The position numbers and the translations under genes are program-made. Below are positions 6,857 through 7,086 of a stretch of DNA of 7,086 bases, piece by piece; positions within the stretch are counted from its first letter, which is position 1, and the number at the start of each line of letters is the position of its first letter. The notes beneath the pieces are model-generated. The model saw only the letters and a program-made list of their open reading frames with translations. It ran no database searches and was not told the origin of the DNA. The DNA is from Firmicutes bacterium UBA6418 (GTDB lineage Bacteria > Bacillota > Clostridia > Peptostreptococcales > Anaerovoracaceae). Where the stretch lies: assembly GCA_002439735.1 (NCBI GenBank), contig DJPG01000018.1, forward strand, positions 1 through 7,086, in the 5' to 3' direction.

Positions 6857-6873
6857 GCAAAAAAGAATACAAT
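6845..6873 (+). promoter_or_regulatory. Sigma-A-type promoter for the HdeD/DUF308-like gene
   Basis: TTGTCT (6845-6850, four of six matches) and TACAAT (6868-6873, five of six) are separated by 17 bases. The start of transcription would be near 6880, leaving a leader of about 40 bases before the gene. It overlaps the minus-strand promoter by 12 bases. Confidence 0.65.
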
Positions 6874-6918
6874 AATCTCGAAAGTTGCGAAAAGCAAAGA
6901 GACGAAAGGATGAAAAAA

Positions 6919-7086
6919 ATGATGACTTCAAAATCCATGAAAGTTTTAAATATCATCGCCGGCGTTCTTCTGATTGCTGTTGGCATCTACTGCTTGTGCA
7001 ATCAGGATGTGGCCGTCCTCTCCGCAGGGTTTCTGCTGGGCGTCTTCATGCTGGCGTCCGGCGTTATTGAGGTCGCCATATCCGCA
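6919..7086 (+). CDS. HdeD/DUF308-like membrane protein, N-terminal part (runs off right edge)
   Basis: The frame stays open to the last base, giving the first 56 residues. It starts with a short basic head (MMTSKSMK) and then a hydrophobic helix VLNIIAGVLLIAVGIYCL. After a short polar turn (CNQD) comes a second helix, AVLSAGFLLGVFMLASGVIE. Repeated glycine-containing hairpins of this kind, with the pattern G-LL-I-GI followed by G-LL-G---L-SG--E, are typical of the HdeD/DUF308 family, six-helix inner-membrane proteins named after E. coli HdeD of the acid-resistance region. Only two helices are visible, so the family call is provisional and no stress role should be assumed. The ATG at 6919 is chosen because AAAGGA (6905-6910) lies eight bases upstream; the in-frame ATG at 6910 overlaps that site, and another ATG follows at 6922. 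It is transcribed away from the addA operon from its own promoter. Confidence 0.75.
   Translation, partial: MMTSKSMKVLNIIAGVLLIAVGIYCLCNQDVAVLSAGFLLGVFMLASGVIEVAISA

Noticed and set aside
6885..7070. Plus-strand frame MRKAKRRKDEKNDDFK... at the right edge
   Set aside because: It overlaps the HdeD/DUF308-like gene in another frame, is strongly charged and then Arg/Cys rich, and has no family resemblance; the frame starting at 6919 has clear membrane helices and a ribosome binding site.

Overview
The window looks like a chromosomal stretch from an anaerobic Clostridia-type Firmicute, perhaps a Lachnospiraceae relative. The reasons are a Clostridium symbiosum-like hexameric glutamate dehydrogenase, a Firmicute-type AddA helicase-nuclease, a DUF4300 lipoprotein of a kind I know mainly from Firmicutes, sigma-A-type promoters and purine-rich ribosome binding sites. 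The assignment is inferred from protein families; no rRNA or other direct marker is present. I see no insertion sequence, phage gene, CRISPR array, tRNA or rRNA.

Layout, left to right. (1) 1-1020, plus: the last three quarters of a glutamate dehydrogenase gene (gdhA), cut by the window edge. (2) 1043-1078: a perfect 36-base palindrome, probably a two-way terminator between converging genes. (3) 1142-2080, minus: a DUF4300-type lipoprotein with conserved Cys and His. (4) 2166-6206, minus: addA, complete, with all helicase motifs and the RecB-type nuclease motif. (5) 6216-6731, minus: a DUF1003 two-helix membrane protein. (6) 6732-6918: a divergent control region with two well-formed promoters facing away from each other and overlapping by 12 bases. 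(7) 6919-7086, plus: the start of an HdeD/DUF308-type multi-helix membrane protein, cut by the right edge.

The three minus-strand genes read in one direction from one strong promoter (TTGAAA, 17 bases, TATAAT). The gaps are 9 and 85 bases with no terminator visible, so an operon DUF1003 - addA - DUF4300 is likely. The window shows no functional link between the two envelope proteins and the DNA repair enzyme. addB, which normally lies directly upstream of addA in Firmicutes, is absent from that place.

Most of the window is ordinary core-genome sequence. The points most worth a second look are the possible Cys/His active site in the DUF4300 protein, the NAD-type coenzyme pocket of the glutamate dehydrogenase, the separation of addA from addB with extra low-complexity insertions in AddA, and the overlapping divergent promoters.
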